Origin: Candidatus Omnitrophota bacterium | GTDB lineage: Bacteria > Omnitrophota > Gorgyraeia > Aquiviventales > Aquiviventaceae | NCBI GenBank assembly: GCA_023247215.1 | Contig: JAHFGX010000014.1 | Location: 1-35,411, forward strand | Reading direction: 5' to 3' | DNA: 35,411 bases | Shown here: one piece after another, positions 33,861 through 35,411 of the stretch | Layout of the letters: each line of letters opens with the position of its first letter | Position numbering within the stretch: the first letter of the stretch is position 1 | Position numbers and translations under genes: made by a program | Notes under the pieces: generated by a model | The model's database searches: none | The model's input: the letters and a program-made list of their open reading frames with translations, nothing else | What the model was told of the DNA's origin: nothing

Positions 33861-34649
33861 ATGCCCACCACAGCCGCGATTCATCCGACGGCCATTGTGG
33901 ACCCGCGCGCCGTGCTGGGCGAGGGGGTGGAGGTGGGACCCTACTCGGTGATCGGCCCGGACGTGCGCATCGGCCCTGGCACCCGCATCGGCGTGCACTG
34001 CGTGGTGGAGGGGAACACGATCCTCGGGGCCGAGTGCCAGGCGTTCACCGGGGCAGTGATCGGGAGCATCCCGCAGGACCTCAAGTACGCGGGAGAAAAA
34101 ACCGAGCTGACCATCGGCGACCGCAACATCTTCCGCGAGTATGTGACCATCAATCCCGGCACGAAAGGCGGCGGAGGGAAGACGGTCATCGGGTCCGATT
34201 GCCTCCTGATGGCCTATTCCCACATCGCGCATGATTGCCTCCTGGGGAGTCACATCATCATCGCCAACAGCACCGAGCTGGCCGGGCACATTGAAATCGA
34301 GGACGGGGCCGTCATCGGCGGCCTGGTTGGGATCCACCAATTCGTCCGGCTGGGGCGCCTCTCCATCACCGGCGGCTGTTCGCGCGTCGTGCAGGATATC
34401 CCGCCGTATTCCACCTGCGCGGGGTATCCGACCCAGGTCTTCGGGTTGAACAACGAGGGCCTGCGCCGCGCGGGCGTGTCCGCGGAAGCCAAGGACGCCC
34501 TCCACAAGGCGTTCCGGGTGCTGTTCCACTCCGGGCTGTCCATGAGCCACGCCACCGAGCGAGTGGCCCAAGAAATTACCGATTGCCCGGAAGTCGCGCA
34601 CTTGCTGGAGTTCATCCGGCAGTCGAAGCGCGGCGTCAGCCGGGCGTAA
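33861..34649 (+). CDS. lpxA: UDP-N-acetylglucosamine O-acyltransferase
   Basis: LpxA starts lipid A synthesis by moving a 3-hydroxyacyl chain from ACP to UDP-GlcNAc. The 262-residue product begins IHPTAIVDPRAVLGEGVEVGPYSVIGP, left-handed beta-helix hexapeptides. It includes SIPQDLKYAGEKTELTIGDRNIFREYVTINPGT, the catalytic His in MAYSHIAHDCLLG, and GLVGIHQFVRLGRLSI. The C-terminal helical domain starts after NNEGLRRAGVS. The start is one base after the lpxC-fabZ stop. Acyl-chain length cannot be read from the sequence with confidence. Confidence 0.97.
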   Translation: MPTTAAIHPTAIVDPRAVLGEGVEVGPYSVIGPDVRIGPGTRIGVHCVVEGNTILGAECQAFTGAVIGSIPQDLKYAGEKTELTIGDRNIFREYVTINPGTKGGGGKTVIGSDCLLMAYSHIAHDCLLGSHIIIANSTELAGHIEIEDGAVIGGLVGIHQFVRLGRLSITGGCSRVVQDIPPYSTCAGYPTQVFGLNNEGLRRAGVSAEAKDALHKAFRVLFHSGLSMSHATERVAQEITDCPEVAHLLEFIRQSKRGVSRA

Positions 34650-34671
34650 CCCTGGTCGGGTCCGCGTCGTG

Positions 34672-35411
34672 ATGCCCAAAGCGTGCGCCATCATTGCAGG
34701 CTCCGGATCCTTTCCCCTCCAGGTGGCACGCGAAGCGAAGCGCGCGGGCTGGCGGGTCGCCGTCGTCGGGCTGCAGGGATGGGCGGATCCGGCCCTGGCG
34801 GCCCAAGCGGATGCCTACGAATCCTTGGCCATCGGGGAGCTGGGCCGCCTGGTCTCCTGGCTAAAATCACAGGGGGCGGCGACCGCCGTCATGGCCGGCA
34901 AGGTGACCAAGCAGGTCCTCTTGGATCCCCGCACGCCGTTTGACGCCGCCGCCAAACGGGTGCTGGCGCACGCGAAAGATTTTTCCGTCCCTCAGGTCTT
35001 GGGCGCGGTCGCGGCGCACCTCGCTACGCACGGCATCACCCTCGTTGACTCCTCGGCCTTCCTCCAGGGCAGCCTCTGTCCCGCCGGCGTGCTCACCCGC
35101 CGGCACCCGACGCCGGACGAGCAGGAGGACATCCGCGTGGGCGCCGAGCTGGCGCGGCAGTTGGCCCGGTGGGATGTCGGGCAGGCCGTCGTCGTGAAGC
35201 GCACGGTGATCGTCGCCGTGGAGGCGCTGGAAGGCACGGATGCCGCCATCCAGCGGGCCGGCGCCTTGGCCGGTCCCGGCTGCGTGGTCGTGAAGATGGC
35301 CGCCCCCGACCAGGACATGCGCTTCGACGTGCCCATCCTCGGGCTCAAGACCCTGGACGTCGCGCGCGAGGCCGGCATTGCGTGCATCGCCGTGCACGCC
35401 GGCAAGACCCT
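34672..35411 (+). CDS. lpxI: UDP-2,3-diacylglucosamine diphosphatase LpxI, 3' end outside the window
   Basis: LpxI hydrolyses UDP-2,3-diacyl-GlcN to lipid X; it replaces LpxH in many alpha-proteobacterial and deep-branching genomes. The visible 246 codons stay open to the window edge. They read CAIIAGSGSFPLQVAREAKRAGW, then MAGKVTKQVLL, VDSSAFL, VVVKRTVIVAVEALEGTDAAI and DQDMRFDVPILGLKTL, the LpxI order. About 20-30 residues are probably missing. GTG one codon earlier is an alternative start. It uses the product of LpxD, so lpxD must exist elsewhere. Confidence 0.93.
   Translation, partial: MPKACAIIAGSGSFPLQVAREAKRAGWRVAVVGLQGWADPALAAQADAYESLAIGELGRLVSWLKSQGAATAVMAGKVTKQVLLDPRTPFDAAAKRVLAHAKDFSVPQVLGAVAAHLATHGITLVDSSAFLQGSLCPAGVLTRRHPTPDEQEDIRVGAELARQLARWDVGQAVVVKRTVIVAVEALEGTDAAIQRAGALAGPGCVVVKMAAPDQDMRFDVPILGLKTLDVAREAGIACIAVHAGKT

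Overview
The window is a dense, GC-rich stretch of bacterial chromosome. It carries 38 protein-coding genes (two cut by the window edges) and one tRNA, and most genes overlap or abut. The organism is a Gram-negative with lipopolysaccharide: BamA, Skp, LpxC, LpxA and LpxI are present. It has a three-part PurS/PurQ/PurL amidotransferase, a [4Fe-4S]-type PurF, a split transketolase, a fused LpxC-FabZ and a 29-residue bS22/AURKAIP1-like ribosomal protein. This mix argues against Gamma- or Betaproteobacteria and fits a deep-branching or candidate lineage (for example Omnitrophota, or something near NC10/Nitrospirota). That placement is an inference from gene content only.

Layout. 1-1061 (minus strand): the start of a probable membrane desaturase with a clear promoter, and a 272-aa protein with a sigma-region-4-like C-terminus. 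1099-1722: a small membrane protein. 1723-1919: a promoter, a 12-bp inverted repeat and a structured leader. 1920-12423: a purine operon, purB, a PEGA-type lipoprotein, purC, purS, purQ, purL, a toxin-antitoxin pair, purF, purM, purD, purE. 12428-15817: tsaC, a low-molecular-weight phosphatase, rpiB, glyA and nrdR, an order resembling the ywlC-ywlE-ywlF-glyA cluster of Firmicutes. 15828-17006 (minus): a SurA/PpiD-like membrane-anchored protein. 17074-18243: a promoter, hisG and the bS22-like gene. 18345-22614: a TPR lipoprotein, transketolase halves, ispE and tRNA-Gln. 22686-29437: glmU, prs, rplY, pth, rpsF, ssb, rpsR, rplI and dnaB. 29443-35411: bamA, skp, lpxC-fabZ, lpxA and lpxI, an outer-membrane biogenesis cluster.

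How the genes fit together. The purine genes cover most of the route from PRPP to AMP precursors, and prs, rpiB, transketolase and glyA supply PRPP, pentose phosphates and one-carbon units. purN/purT, purK and purH are not in the window. glmU makes UDP-GlcNAc, the substrate of lpxA. LpxD, expected between skp and lpxC, is missing.

Most unusual non-coding signals: four consecutive, sequence-distinct perfect hairpins of 9 bp upstream of skp; a 23-bp perfect palindrome forming the first codons of the lipoprotein gene; a small family of GTCGAACCATG palindromes that supplies start codons; a tRNA-Gln gene overlapping the end of ispE; and a toxin-antitoxin pair interlocked with purF by a stop/start overlap. 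No gene-free stretch exceeds 200 bases. No insertion sequence, CRISPR array or rRNA was seen.
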